From Brachypodius melanocephalos (lineage: Eukaryota > Chordata > Aves > Passeriformes > Pycnonotidae), in contig VZSR01002364.1 in assembly GCA_013398615.1 (NCBI GenBank), positions 1,500,176 to 1,564,175 on the forward strand: 64,000 bases of DNA, written 5' to 3'. Below, one piece after another: positions 27,001 through 39,251 of this stretch (the stretch's first letter is position 1; each line of letters starts with the position of its first letter). Both the position numbers and the translations under genes were made by a program. The notes beneath the pieces were generated by a model. The model was not told where the DNA came from. It ran no database searches and saw only the letters and a list, made by a program, of their open reading frames with translations.

Positions 27001-30000
27001 TGAGGCTCAGGTCACTTCCGTGCCTCACTTCACTGAGCTGTTCTGGTCTCTTTTCTCGTCCTGCACCCCAGCTGAGAGGTGACAGTCACCAAAGCCTCTC
27101 TGGCTACTGATGGTACCTTTAGTGGAGAAGGAAGAAAGCAGCACACCAGGGGACAGCAGTGTATGGAGAGAGGCCATGGAAAGCCAACACAGGAGAACAA
27201 AATCACATCAAACCGGGAGCGGGATGGAGACTACAAAGAGGAGGGACACAAATAAGAGCACAGGGATATAAAATACTGGAACAGCTCTTTTTCACCTGCT
27301 TTTTCCAGAGCTTCATCTGTTCTCAAGTTAATAGAATTAAGAAATGAGAGCTCAGGAACACTCTGTACTTTAGATTTCCTGTAAGTTTTGGTAAGTGAAC
27401 CATGAAGACCTCAGAATTATGTGCATCTTTTCTAATGAGCCAGAAGCTTTCACATTACAGGGGAGGCTGGGTATCAGAGTGCAGTAGCTCCTTCTCTCTT
27501 GAATGTTGCCATTACAATTTTTTGTGTAACCAGCCAACACAAAGGGTTCTTAGTTTAAAACAGAGCTGCAAATGATAAAAAATTACCCACATGTCCTTAC
27601 TTTTCCCTGAGCTGCTCTCCCCCATATGTTATTCTGAAGGCTCCCTGCTCCCTCAGCAGCACTTGGCATTTGCCTTCACTACTGAGAGATGAGCAGAAAA
27701 GCTGCAAGGCAGACACAAAGTTTGCTGCAGCTTTGTGCAGGAGATGTCTCCTGGGCGTGGTGGGGAAGGAGTTTGCTGCTTCTCCTCTCCTCTGTCCTTG
27801 CTGCAAGTTTCAGTGGTCGCTGGGAATAAAATAATGCAGCTGTAGCCATACTTGTGGTCCTGAGAGTAAACGTCCTGGTCCTCATAAAACCCAAAGTAAT
27901 CCACACTGTACAGAAAGCCACTCCCCATTTGCTGCCTCCTTGCTGTAAGTTACAATCCAGTGCCATTAGCTGGAGTGGGAAAGGCAGGAGGGGATGCCCT
28001 GCTGTGGTGGGCACCCAGGCTGCACAGGGATGGGGGAAGGAAGAGCCTCTGCTCTGGTGCTGGCATTGGAGCGAGTTAGCAGAGTGCATCCTGTTGGAGT
28101 GGAAGCAATACAGCTATTCATAAACAACTGCTTCTGTGAGACCAGCTGTGAAAACAGGGATGCTTGCCTGCGAGGTGAGAGGGCAAAACCTTAGCAGAAA
28201 GGAGAATAAATAAGGAGTAAATTGTTACCTTTGTCTTAAGTGACTGAAATAGCTGCTCTCTGAATGCTTTCCCTAATGACTGGCTCTGATCCACTGTAGT
28301 TGTCACCTTATTCAGCAAAACTTAGTCTGCATATCATGGCTTTTTACAGCAGGTTTCTCGTCCCATTTTCTGTTTTAAAGGTTAGAAAAGATGGCTAAAA
28401 TGGGTAAGTCGAGAGAGACCCTACTCTGCAGAAAGCACACTTAGTGAAAAATTGCATGGTCCAACAATTAACCATAGGTTTTAATAACAGAGAAATATTT
28501 ATTTGTGGACCAGAATTCTCAGTGTCCTTCTCTGCACTAAAGTACGGATGCTGCATCATACAAATTTTCAAACACCTTCTGAAAATGTTGTTGTAAATTC
28601 AAATGCACAATGATAAATCTAAATCTCACACATTCATTTCACTTGATTTAAAATCGTTTCACTCCTAGGTCAATGGCTTACAATTGTACTTACTGAAGAG
28701 CAGAGATGGCAGCAGCAGAGGGCCTATCTTCTTATAACAAGGGCAGGAAAGATCAAGAGTTTTACCTGAATTCTGTCACAAATAAAAGCATGCAAACTCT
28801 GTTGCAGAACGGAGTTTACATTACATACACTGTTTTTCATTTTTCCCTTTGGAAGGACGATTAGAAGGTATTTCAGCACACAGTATTTCAGTTTTCTGCA
28901 ATGAAATTCAAAGATTTGGATTCTTAAAAAACTTCAGTGTGAATTTGAACGGTCTCTTGCGAGGTCCTGGGGTGCTGTAACATAAATTACAACCAGTAAA
29001 CTGGCAATTCAAATTCTGCAAAGCCAGTAGAAAAGAGGAGGTGGCAAGAAACTAGCAGGAGTGAGACAGAGAACTCAGACATTATTGGCACCAATGTCCA
29101 TAGTTACCACTCTAAACCCTTCTCAGGCTTCAAGCTTCTCTCTCCTTTTAGTGTTTGGTGTTTGTTCCTGTGCTTAAACTCACAAGGAAGGGATCTGTGC
29201 CCTCCTAGCCAGGGAATTCTGGATGGCCAGGAAGAAAACCTACAGAAGAGGAATTCAGTTCCTTGTAATAACATGATGCAGCTAGGGTGATTTGGTTATC
29301 TCTCTTAGTAGCTAAGAAACCTCTCTGTGAGCAGGATTATTAAAAGGAATTTCCTTACGGGGCTCAGGAGATTCCTGGTATCCAAGTTCATCTTGAAAGA
29401 CTATAATGGAATGTTTAGCTTTATTTGGAATAATAAATTTAAACACGGGGTTCAGAAAATAACGATGGAGGTTCCTAAATACCTGCCTGAGTATTTCAGT
29501 TGGCTGTAATTTCTGTTTACATTCTCTGTGCACTTTCTCTTTGTGTTCTATCCTCCATAAACAGTTCAGAAAAGGACCATGGAGGTGGTTCTGGAACACA
29601 GTGCTATCCATGCTGTCCCTTGGATTTTGGACTCTAGAAGTGGAGTTTAGTTTAAGCTTTCCATTTCTGCCCTTCCAGCTTAGAAAAGGAAGAAACAATT
29701 CCCATCAAGCATCAGCATTGCCATGTGAAAATATGTTTAAAACTACCTTTGAATATCAAACTTGCTTCTTACACTTTCATGTTTACAAATAAAAGCACAA
29801 GCCTTGATCACAGGGTAAAATCTCAAAAGCAGCTAATTACTTTAGCACAATGAAGAATGTTACATTCTCAGAGTTATTAAAATGCTGTTGCCCTGCTTTT
29901 GGGCAGTAGTTCATGCTTTTAAAGCCTTTGGGATATTTTAAAAAAATTATCTTATTTCTTCTCTTTATTGTCCTTGTGATTATTCTTGCTGTCCCTGCTT

Positions 30001-30812
30001 TTATCTTTCCTCTTACCATTACAGATATTTATCCACTTAACACTGGTACTGATAGTTGGTTAATTATGAACCCCAGTATGTTTTGTAGTTTACCAATAAC
30101 ATACTCAAAAATTGTAATTTTAAAGGAAGGATTTCAGTTCCAGGTATAGAATCAAGAAGTTATGTAGAATATAATGTATCATAGAAAGAAAATAGTTTTT
30201 AGAAGATTCTTGTTTGTGTATTTTGAGATTTTTCTCTTCATAAGACATGTTCTGAACCCCTTCCTAGGATACAGAAAAAAGGAGATATCTGAAGGGTTTT
30301 TTTTCAGAAATACTGACTGGGTTCTACCAGGCTGCAAGACAGAAGGTGATTTCCTACTGCTTTGTGCATTTTTAAGTCTCAGAGACTTTCTTCTAAAAAT
30401 GAGAAAACAAATAATGGGAACTAGCTCATAGACTTGGGAAACAGGAAAATGTTTTGGCAATCACGTGTTTCCCTGGTTGGTGCATTTATTTGTTCAGATT
30501 AAGATAGGAGGGTAGATACTGGGAGGATCCTGATAGGGGGATGTGTGTTGGTCAGTCCTGCGGGCAGAAAAGGAAATTCTGCTGCTTGTTTAAAGGTCTG
30601 GGTCAACAAGGCAGAAGAATTTGGGGAGGATCTAGATCTGAGTCCTGCACTCATAATTTTCATTTCCTTCACTAAGTAGTGAAGAATACAAATCTTGTTT
30701 CTCTTTTTTAAAATAAAGATTTCACTTTTTCTGAAACATCTTGTCCTTATCTTTCCCTGGCCTTTTGCAGTGTGAAAATCCATGTACATTAAAATACCAA
30801 GACACTGTCTGT

Positions 30813-30836
30813 GCTAATTATGATTAGCTTAATTAC
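30813..30836. promoter_or_regulatory. Palindromic TAAT-N4-ATTA pair plus TTAATTA
   Basis: GCTAAT at 30813-30818 and ATTAGC at 30823-30828 are inverted around TATG, followed at once by TTAATTA. Known: TAAT half-sites in inverted pairs bind dimers of paired-type homeodomains. Function here is inferred only; such AT-rich motifs also occur by chance. Confidence 0.3.
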
Positions 30837-32328
30837 TTTCTGTATAATTGTTTCTCAAAATGACCTCCTTTTTTGTGGCTTTTATTCATTTTTTGGGGGG
30901 TGGGGGGAGACTTAATTGGACTTGTAGATTACAGGGATAAAGGGTATGTTATGGGAAATAGGTCCAGATCTGTTTGTGTTAGGCAGTGGAAGTTGTTTTT
31001 TATATTCTTAAGATTCATGGAGAAAAATAATTTAAATTGATACAGTATGCGTGTGCACAAGGTAATATCAACAACCAATATATTATTTCAAAATCTGGTG
31101 AATTTCTTTATGGAGGATTAGGTTATATAGTGTGGGGGGCTCTGAAAAGAAAATAGAATTGTGTATTGATGCCTTTAGAAATATTATTTGAGGGCAATAA
31201 AATGTTCTCTGAAATTCCCTCCTGAGTGGAGAAAATGGAGTTTGTTTGCCGTAATTGCATTTTCTAGCATTTGCTTTTGCGCTTTCCAATATGAGTTAAG
31301 CCAATTGGAACCTGTGATTTTGTTTTGCTTATTGGCAAAAGTACCATGTAAATTGATCTGTGATGCATTTAGAGAGAATGCTTTGAAAACGTTGAAAGAG
31401 AGATGCCTTTTTCTTCTTAGATTTAGATAGTATTAGGGTTCATTTTTATGTTTTCGCCTAATGTAATAGTAACCAAAAATGTTTCTTTTCTATTAAGTCT
31501 AAATTAAGTCTGAGAAGGACATTTCTACATAGCTCTACTGGCATTGTGAAGCCAGAGCTTCAGTTCCTGCTCTCAGCCTTAGAATTTGGAGTTCAAGGTC
31601 GCAGCCACTTGGAACCATACAATGTGCTGAAATTGGTCTAAAATTTGTCAGCCCTGGTTCATTAATATCTTTATTGCAGGAGAAGAATCTAAAGTTCTGC
31701 TGGACAAAACAGAATGTATTTCTCTGTATGTACAGTAGCCATGCACTACAGACCCTGCACTCCAGGGGATTGATGGAAGTGTCTCTGTTACTGTAAATGT
31801 AGGGTAATTCTGTTTAGGGAAGCACCCTTCAGCTCTGCCAGACAAAAGGTGTTCTCACCTGAAAATCTCTTACCATTTTCAAAGTGAGCACCATTTCCCT
31901 TAAAGGATCTTTTAGAAGGGGCACGTAGCATTAGCACTGACCTGGGAGTCCTTTAGGTATTATTTTGCTATGGGAAAGGGGAGAGGAGCAGGAGCTACCA
32001 TCAATGCAAGAAGCACTTGTGAAAATGAAAAGGGACAGACAAGGCTATTGCAATTTCCAGGTAGGATGGCATCTCAGAATTTGCTAAATCTAAAGAGAAA
32101 TTTAACAGCTGCCAGCTCCTTTGATTTTAAGTTACGTGATTTTTTTTTTTTTCCTCTTGAAAGCTCAGTCTTTTAGGTTGCATAATTAAAAGCCTGAAAA
32201 GAAAGCCTTTCCAGGTACTAGCAAGCAATCTGTGCCGCTTGCGTTTCAGATTTCATAATTTTAAAGTCAATTTGGGGGGACTTTTTACACCTAAAGTTGG
32301 CAGTGCTGTGAGCTGCAAAATCTGGAGG

Positions 32329-32362
32329 CTTTTCTTTTCTTTTTTTTTTTTTTTTTTTTTTT
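32329..32362. repeat. Homopyrimidine/poly(T) tract
   Basis: CTTTTCTTTTC is followed by an unbroken run of 22 T. It could be a simple repeat or the complement of an A tail; no retrocopy is recognised on the 3' side. Confidence 0.85.
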
Positions 32363-32784
32363 GCTTTTGAGGTTAGACCGAACAAAAACTTCAGATTCCA
32401 TTTCAAAACAAAGAAATGTCATATATATTAATTGTTAAAACTTCAGTGAAGATTTCCATGTTTAAAAAAAAAAAATACAGGTGTTTCAATAGCAATAACC
32501 CAGTGAAGTTCAAAACAAGCTGGAGATCAAAACCCAGCACAAGTTATGTCAGAATAATGCTAAGGAAGCCGTGGAACACTGAAGGGAAACAAAAGCTTGT
32601 CGCTTATGTAGTGCTACATTTTTCATTTCAACAGACAGGAGGAAGATATTAATCACAGTTACATTAGAATAACATTATGGTTGAGACATAAAAACATAAA
32701 AGCAAGGAATTGTTACCAATGCCAGAGCGTGGTTAACAGACCTGTGGATGAGTAGGTTCTGCAGTGCACCTGGCCCTGTGGCAG

Positions 32785-33080
32785 GGTTCGTGCTGCACGC
32801 GGGGATGTTTTGGCCCAGTCTCGTGCAAAATTCACTCCATTTACTTGTGGAAGAGAGGAGGAGTGGAAGCGCTTGGCATAAGGCACCGCTAATGCTGCAG
32901 CATCACGGTTGTGTGCAGCGCCTGTAGAGGTGGAGCAGTGCCTGTGGTCCCTGGGAAGGGGCCGCGTGTCCCGGCGCTGCTCGGCCCTGCCCAGCTGAGT
33001 TACAGGCGCTGAGGCGGCATTCGCTCAGCGCTTCCTTGCTTTCGTGGGTTTATGGCTCGACCTCGGCATTACTGTAACGT
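32785..33080. promoter_or_regulatory. CpG-dense intronic patch (candidate CpG island)
   Basis: I counted about 21 CpG dinucleotides from roughly 32785 to 33080, including clusters such as GGCCGCGTGTCCCGGCGCTGC and GGCGCTGAGGCGGC. The surrounding intron has very few. No TATA box or splice donor is obvious, and no open frame here resembles a protein. It lies about 6 kb upstream of the second exon. Possible roles are an internal promoter, an enhancer, or a recently inserted GC-rich repeat. The composition is seen; any function is inferred. Confidence 0.5.
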
Positions 33081-36000
33081 AGTTTTTTGTGTTTAATGTT
33101 TCTTAGACTTGGTTTTCCATTGCCAGCATGGAAGAAATCCTAATGCATGAGTTTCAGAGGAGAAGGTAGCAGACTCTGAACCTGCTGTGTGGCTCGATCC
33201 GCAAGTGTGAGTATTAACGCTAGAGCTGTCAGGCCTTGTGAAAATTAATGAAGCCTGACGGTTACAGAGGGAAAGGTCAGAGGCAGAGCTTGCACTCACC
33301 TAACATTTCTGTTTTGTTGTGTCTAACAGTGTTTTCAACAAAGGGGAGCTTTAATGTACAAGCTTTGGATTTATCACAGGAATTCAAGGGTCTCAGCCTT
33401 TGCTTCTCCCTGTGCTGCGATCTGATGTTTTCTTTGCATAAAGGCAAAACAGTTACATTTTCATTCATCCTCTCTTCTTGCTGTGTTGCCCATGTGTGTT
33501 TTGCCTTTATTTTTTCTTCTCCAAAACTGGAGGGGAAAAAAAAAAAGAGGCATCTGAACCTGGTGGAATACTTTTTGCTGGGAAGATATTGAGAGATCTT
33601 GTACTTCAGTTCTTTGTACTGTTTTAGAAGCCTGCTCTATTTTTGTGTATGTTCTGTTTCTTACTTGCTGCCTTTTTTGTTGTTGTTGTTGCTTTTAATT
33701 GTTTCATTGTGTAGGTTTCTACAGACACAGGGAGCTAAACTGCACAGAAATTCATGGACTACGCTTTCAAGCAGTGTGTTGGTTGATACCAGCTTGAGCT
33801 GTTCCGTTGAGGACAGTTGGGAAGGCTGACTTGATTACAACAGCCAAAATATTTTCATAGTCAGTTGGTCAATCTCATCTGAGAAAAGATACTTTTCTTA
33901 TCCAGTTTTGAATCTTGGTACCTGAAGTGGGTTGTTGTTGTGATAGGTCCAGCTTCTCCTGTAGAAGCTCGAGTCTTTATAACGGACTTATGCAGTCTTA
34001 ACTTATTTATTGCTGCTGAAGGAAAAATAGCAGCCTTTGAGATATTCTGTCTTTGTTTTAAAAAGCTGAAAGGAGCCTCTGTGTGTTGCTACTGTGCTAT
34101 AAATGCTGGGAAGAGAGAGTGACCATGGCCTTGTGATGCCAGGGGCTTTCCATGAGAAACCTGAGAGTTGCAGAGCTGCTGACCAGAGGTGGGCTGTGCT
34201 GTTTGCTATGGGGACTGGAAGTCCATAGGAGCAAACCAAAATCTGCTCCTTCTGTTTTTATCCCTGGATGTGTATGGGGTTGGTTATAGGGGAATGCTCC
34301 TTGAGCAGTTTTGCACTTTTGGGGCATATACAATATACAATAAATTTGAGGTGATTCACTTGCATGCACATCTCTCTCTTGTACAGTTTTCCCTCTTTTT
34401 GAGGGGACTAAGATTTATACTTCAAGGCTTCTCAGCCTGTTTCTCAGCAAATGGCCAAAGGGTTTATGAGGCTATGAAGCAGGCATGAAAAAAGCTTCAT
34501 GTTTCATGGAAGTGCTGTGTGGTTTGATTAGTTAATGCATGCGTATGCAGATTCAGAACTTTGCATCAAAAGCACTTGCATATCATTTGTGTGTCGATAC
34601 AGGTTTCTACCACTATATAGACAGCTAGCATCACATTATTCCTTATTCCCCTACTTCCCTGTGGGCTTTGCAGGTAACAGTAGTCAAAAAATAATGTGAT
34701 TTTCTATTTTTATGGGGACTCAGCAGTTAATGTTCACTGCCAGGCACATTCCTTTTCATGTGTGGCAGCTCTACAGAAGTTGGGTTGTGTGACTAAACTG
34801 TACTCATATGAAGCATGCTATTAAAATGGGAATGGTTGTTCAACAGATTAGGGCTTCCTAGGATCCAGATGCTTAAGGTGAATTTAAAGTAACTCTTGTC
34901 TCATGTAATAGATATATTTAAAGTCAGTCTGTTGTTCAGCAGACATTTGGAGTGATATAAGTGGTTGCAGCCAGCAACAGAAGTTCTGCCGTAGCAGCAT
35001 TCACAGACCCTCACTCCTTTTTTTTGCTACATCATTTTTCATCTGGATCAGTGCCCTGATCCACTCTGCTCTGTGCCCATCAAATCCTTATGTTGGCAGG
35101 AAGGTGTCATGGCACAGGAGTAAAGATGAACCATTGGAGGACAAAGGTACTGTAGCTTGAGGGTTGACTTGTTAGACCAGAAGTCACAGAAATTTTCTGA
35201 GACTCCTAGATGAATGCATTTCCTGTAAACAATTCCATTTTTTTACAAGTCATTCAGAGATAACCACTGTTGCCTTTATTTGAGCAAAAGCGGTATTGAC
35301 CTTTTGGCTTCCAGAAGAGAACAACTTGTCTAATTGCAGCATTTTCTTGATCAATGATTACACTGTGCCCTTGCTTGTACTGTTGAGAGCAGATGTTGAA
35401 AAACATCTTAACCAAAATAATAGATATATTTTGAAAATACACATATGCACACCCTCTGTGTGTATGTGTGTATATATACAAATAAAAATGGGTTTCAAAT
35501 ACTCCAGTATAAGTGACTCTGCTTCACAGTCTTAGTGCCGTGGTCATTTTTGGCAGTTGTAATTCTAGCTTTTTGATCTCACCTGTTAAGCATGTAAGTA
35601 TTTTAAATAAACTCAGTTATTATGCTGGGAGTTAATAATTGGTGTTTCTGAAGTGCTTGGTCTAGCAAACGGATCACACTTCTTCTAGGTAGGAAAAGAA
35701 TTCTTTTAATTGTTTTCCAGAGTCACAGTGTAAATTAGAATAAATGATGTTACGGCAGATTTGGTAGTTAGGAAATCAGACTAATAAAGACCAAATGTGG
35801 CTAACAAAGATTTAGTGAAGGAAAATGAGGAAAAGCCTTTCAGCCTGTGTGTTGTGCTGTACAGGCAGCACTGATGCTGATACACAGAGATTAATCTGGT
35901 CAAGATAAAACTAAATTACCATGGAGTAGGAGATTTTTGAAGATGACTGTTCATGTTTCCATATTAAACACAAGGTCAACAGATTATAGACAAAGGGCAG

Positions 36001-36169
36001 GTCTGCCAAAAGAAAACACACCAAAATATTTCAGAAATTATATCAGAGAGAGTGGGTGTTGTGCAATGCCACAGGGCTTTTCAAGAAGGAAAAACCAGAA
36101 TGTGATGCATAAATAGCCAGTCTGATTGCAGGTAATTTATTACTGTGATTAGTGCTATATAGTCTTTCC

Positions 36170-36720
36170 TCAGGGAAGAGATGGGGCTTCCTCTTGCTGC
36201 TGCCCTGGTTTTTGATGTGTTTACCTTTTGAGGGGGGGGTGTTGCTCATGGCGAGCTCCTGGGCCAGCACCAGAGAACGAGAACCAAAAGTGAGTGGTGA
36301 TGGCCTGGGGGCCCTAGGTGGGGAGCAAGGCCAGGCCTTGGTACCCTTCCTGTGGCAAATATTGCAGTAGGCACAAATACAGAGCACAGGGCTTCTGGTG
36401 TGGCTGCTGAAGGATGGGGAGCCTGGGTTGGTGGCTGTCACACCCGCGGCCAGCGCTGGTTCCTCTCCAGCTCCCGTGCACGGGGGTGCAGCACCACTGA
36501 GCCAGAGCTCAGGGGTGGGTGCTGATGGACCTGGGTCCCTGTGGGTGCTCTTCTGCAGGGCCTGTCTTGCCTCATTCCTTGGTCCTGGTGTTAGTCCTTG
36601 GTTTTTTGTTGCTGGGGCCATGTCCTGGGCTCGCTATCAGCAGTGGGGAGAGGCTGTTCCCTGCCCGTGCCCCTCAGCTCCCCAGTGCCTCCTCTTGAGA
36701 AATGAACAAGTGGAGCATCT
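36170..36720. other. GC-rich island of unknown origin
   Basis: About 550 bases are clearly richer in G and C than the AT-rich intron on both sides. The longest open frame of the window (192 codons, minus strand, 36043-36621) and overlapping + frames lie here. That is expected when TAA/TAG/TGA are rare in GC-rich DNA. The low-complexity Pro/Ser/Ala-rich translation resembles no family I know. An unrecognised repeat insertion is the alternative. Confidence 0.4.
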
Positions 36721-37957
36721 CCTTAGTCCTAAAAATACCAACAGCTTTCTTCATACCAGTTGCAAGAAATACTCTCTGGGTTTCCCCTACAGATTTCAGG
36801 GGCTTATATAATATGTATAATATTACATTTATATGTTTTGATAATTACTGATGTCACCATTAGTTTGCTTTTGCATGTCCTGTATGTCTTTAAAGTAAGC
36901 CCTTATTTTTAAAATGTTGAGTTTAAAAAATATTGAGCAAAAATGCCTCAGGCTTAATTAGATATAGTATCAGCAAAACATGCTGGTTCTCAAGTCTATC
37001 AAAATAAAAGAAAGTGTAAAGCTTGGACATGTATCAAGTAAGATGAAGAGTTTTCTCTGTTAAAACAGACAAATGTTGATAACTTAGCAGAAACCTGAAT
37101 TTAACTTCTCCATCCTACTTCTCTGAGAATATTATCACACCTAGCTTGTTTTGGGGGATTGATGGTTATGACAAGTGTATCAAATTTCATGCTGGTGGTA
37201 TCTTTTATGTTTCCTGGGAGAAGAGAAAATAGCAATTTTATCTTGTGCCCAGGAGTCACAGAGAGCAGGAATTGTGGGTACATGCCACACAGAGTTTTTA
37301 AATAAAAATGCATTGCAGAGCAGCACGTAGTAGAGATGGGGAAGGGGAGGAAAGTGGGAAAGGAGTGAGTCAAAAACTGTGGAGGAGCATTTATTGCATC
37401 TCCCCAGCTTTTATTCTAATGCAGCACCACAGAGAGTTATGAATATGTACAAGCTGTATTTTGTTCAGACGTGAGGTGTCTGGTGTCTATGAAAAACGTA
37501 GTCTGCTTGGTTTTTTCAAGGGATTTGTAGCTTTTTGGTTTTCTATCCAGAATTAACTGATTTTGCAAAGATGATGTTTGCACACATACCTTGCATAATT
37601 CCCGTTTCTGTGATGTAGATATTGAAAAAGTAGAGGGTTTTGACTGGTTCCCCTGTAAGTTTTATTCAGGGGAAAAGTTAATTTTGTTGTATATACTTTA
37701 TATAGCTTTACTCTGAGACTTACTTGAAAAAAGAACCCAAACTCAAAGAGTTTCAAAAGTTGAAAGACAAGTTTTAAACTAGCAAAGCCACTTCTATTTA
37801 GGAGAACTGTGCTCACGAGAAATGTATAACATCTGATTCTGTCTTTCCTGGGACAGATGTTGTGAGTTCCAGAATGGGAAGATGAACCCATTTTGCTGCC
37901 TTTATGAAAAAAAACAAAGACAAACTGCACAAAAATCCCCATTAAAAACCCAACCAT

Positions 37958-37993
37958 TTCTAAATGATTATTCTAAATGAATATTCTAAATGA
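37958..37993. repeat. Three copies of TTCTAAATGA at 13-bp spacing
   Basis: TTCTAAATGA occurs at 37958, 37971 and 37984, giving a short 13-bp tandem array with small differences in the spacer. Confidence 0.85.
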
Positions 37994-38987
37994 AATAAAC
38001 ACCAAAATGAAAGATAAGCTATGCGACTAAGAAATCAGGCTTATTGGGACAGCAGTAGCAGATAGCTTTGATGCGAGTGATTACGAGGGATTTTTGGCAA
38101 GTCACAGTGGGACAGATTTTGTAAAAGAACCTAACTTCTGTGAAGACACCACAGTGTGGGACTGTATTTTTAAGGGAGCTCAGCACCCAGTATGTTTATT
38201 TGGAAGATCTGGCACTGATTGCTGATACCAAGTGCTTGAAAATCTGTTCTGAACTCCAAAAATCTGCCTCTGTGAGCATGATCCGTGCCTCCTTCCAAAC
38301 AATAGTATTAGCTTCCCTGAATTGAGGGAGGCAAACATGTAATTCTTTACTTCTGACTCTGATGGTAAATGACTTAACCAGATTTTCCTTTTTCCTAGTT
38401 TGTCTTACTTGCCTGGGTTTTGTGGTTGCTTCTACTTGTGTGCCTTTTTACAAGACATGAGATACTGCCATAAACATAGTAGCAAAAATAATAATAATAT
38501 AAAAGCACATTGCAAATGAATTGAAGCTTTGGGGAATAGGTCTTGAGTAAATGCCACTGGAATACAAATAAATCCAAGTAATTTAAGAAAGCAGCAGCCC
38601 CAGCAGTCTGCTTTGCTGCTCTCAGGACATAGTGGGCAGACATCGTGCAGTCTCTGGTCACCTGCCTGCTTGGACACCAGATTCCTTACTGCAGGTCACT
38701 TCTGGGGGCTGCTGGCCCTGGCCTGGATTATGGCCTCATTGTCACATTCAGGTGGACGATCCAGCAGTGGTGTTTTCTACCACCTCTGGAGCTGGTTTTG
38801 TTGAACTCTGCAGTCCAGGCTCTGTGTGCCATTCCTGTGTGTTTTTGACGCCGTTGCAGTGAGTGGAGGAGCAGCAGCCTCAGTATCTTGTGCCCAGCAT
38901 GGAGATGCACACCAGCCTCGGGTGTTCCACTCTGTCACTGCTAGCTGTCTGCTTATTGTGCCAGCATCGCTGCTGTGGGAGGAAATG

Positions 38988-39019
38988 TGCTAATTAAGTC
39001 CTCTTTTTTGTTATTTCAG
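38988..39019 (+). promoter_or_regulatory. Branch point and 3' splice site before the second MPPED2 exon
   Basis: A TGCTAAT branch-point-like sequence at 38988-38994 lies about 26 bases before the AG. It is followed by a T-rich tract (CTCTTTTTTGTTATTTCAG) ending at 39019. The splice site is certain from the reading frame; the branch point is inferred from its fit to the consensus and its distance. Confidence 0.88.
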
Positions 39020-39245
39020 GAAACCTACCCTATGAATATAAAATAGTGATTGCTGGGAATCATGAACTGACATTTGATAAGGAATTCATGGCAGACCTTG
39101 TTAAACAAGATTACTACCGCTTTCCCTCTGTGTCCAAATTGAAACCAGAGGACTTTGACAATGTTCAGTCACTCCTGACAAATAGTATTTACTTACAAGA
39201 TTCAGAGGTAACAGTTAAAGGATTCCGAATATATGGTGCCCCATG
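39020..39245 (+). CDS. MPPED2: MPPED2 internal coding exon (about residues 104-179)
   Basis: Seen: the exon follows the acceptor TTATTTCAG and precedes the donor GTAAGT. It is 226 bases: two bases completing the Gly codon split from the previous exon, 74 codons, then TG of a split Trp codon. Reading through the donor would give an immediate TAA, which supports the splice site. The product runs from GNLPYEYKIVIAGNHELTF to VTVKGFRIYGAPW. Known: GNHE is the third metallophosphoesterase motif, and its Asn (Asn-117 by mammalian numbering) bridges the metals. The later His ligands, and the Gly that replaces a usual His in MPPED2 and lowers its activity, lie in exons I did not find here. DYYRFPS, LKPEDFD and LLTNSIY distinguish it from MPPED1. 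No damage is visible. The next coding exon should begin with G and encode a TPWFNGW-like sequence; I did not see one before position 64000. Confidence 0.97.
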
Positions 39246-39251
39246 GTAAGT
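39246..39251 (+). promoter_or_regulatory. 5' splice site GTAAGT after the second MPPED2 exon
   Basis: GTAAGT matches the consensus donor exactly and splits a Trp codon as TG|G. The downstream exon must start with G; that exon is outside the window or was not recognised. Confidence 0.93.

Larger units (their letters stand above)
19117..32784. other. MPPED2 intron between the two exons, first part
   Basis: No exon is recognised. GC-richer stretches at about 26.5-27.1 and 27.6-28.1 kb carry overlapping short open frames on both strands, as expected of GC-rich non-coding DNA. AT-rich stretches near 22-25 kb and 25.9-26.5 kb include candidate conserved sequence. A 15-bp duplication lies at 21.0 kb, a paired homeodomain-type site at 30.8 kb, and a long T run at 32.3 kb. 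Confidence 0.7.
33081..38987. other. MPPED2 intron between the two exons, last part
   Basis: No exon recognised. It contains a TTG microsatellite of about five units at 33.68 kb, a TG/TA-rich stretch near 35.46 kb, the GC-rich island at 36.2-36.7 kb, a three-copy short repeat at 37.96 kb and a moderately GC-rich stretch at 38.6-38.95 kb just before the splice acceptor. Confidence 0.65.

Noticed and set aside
36043..36621. 192-codon minus-strand open frame, the longest in the window
   Set aside because: It lies in GC-rich DNA where stops are rare, its translation is low-complexity Pro/Ser/Ala-rich, it resembles no family I know, and it lacks supporting splice or promoter features.
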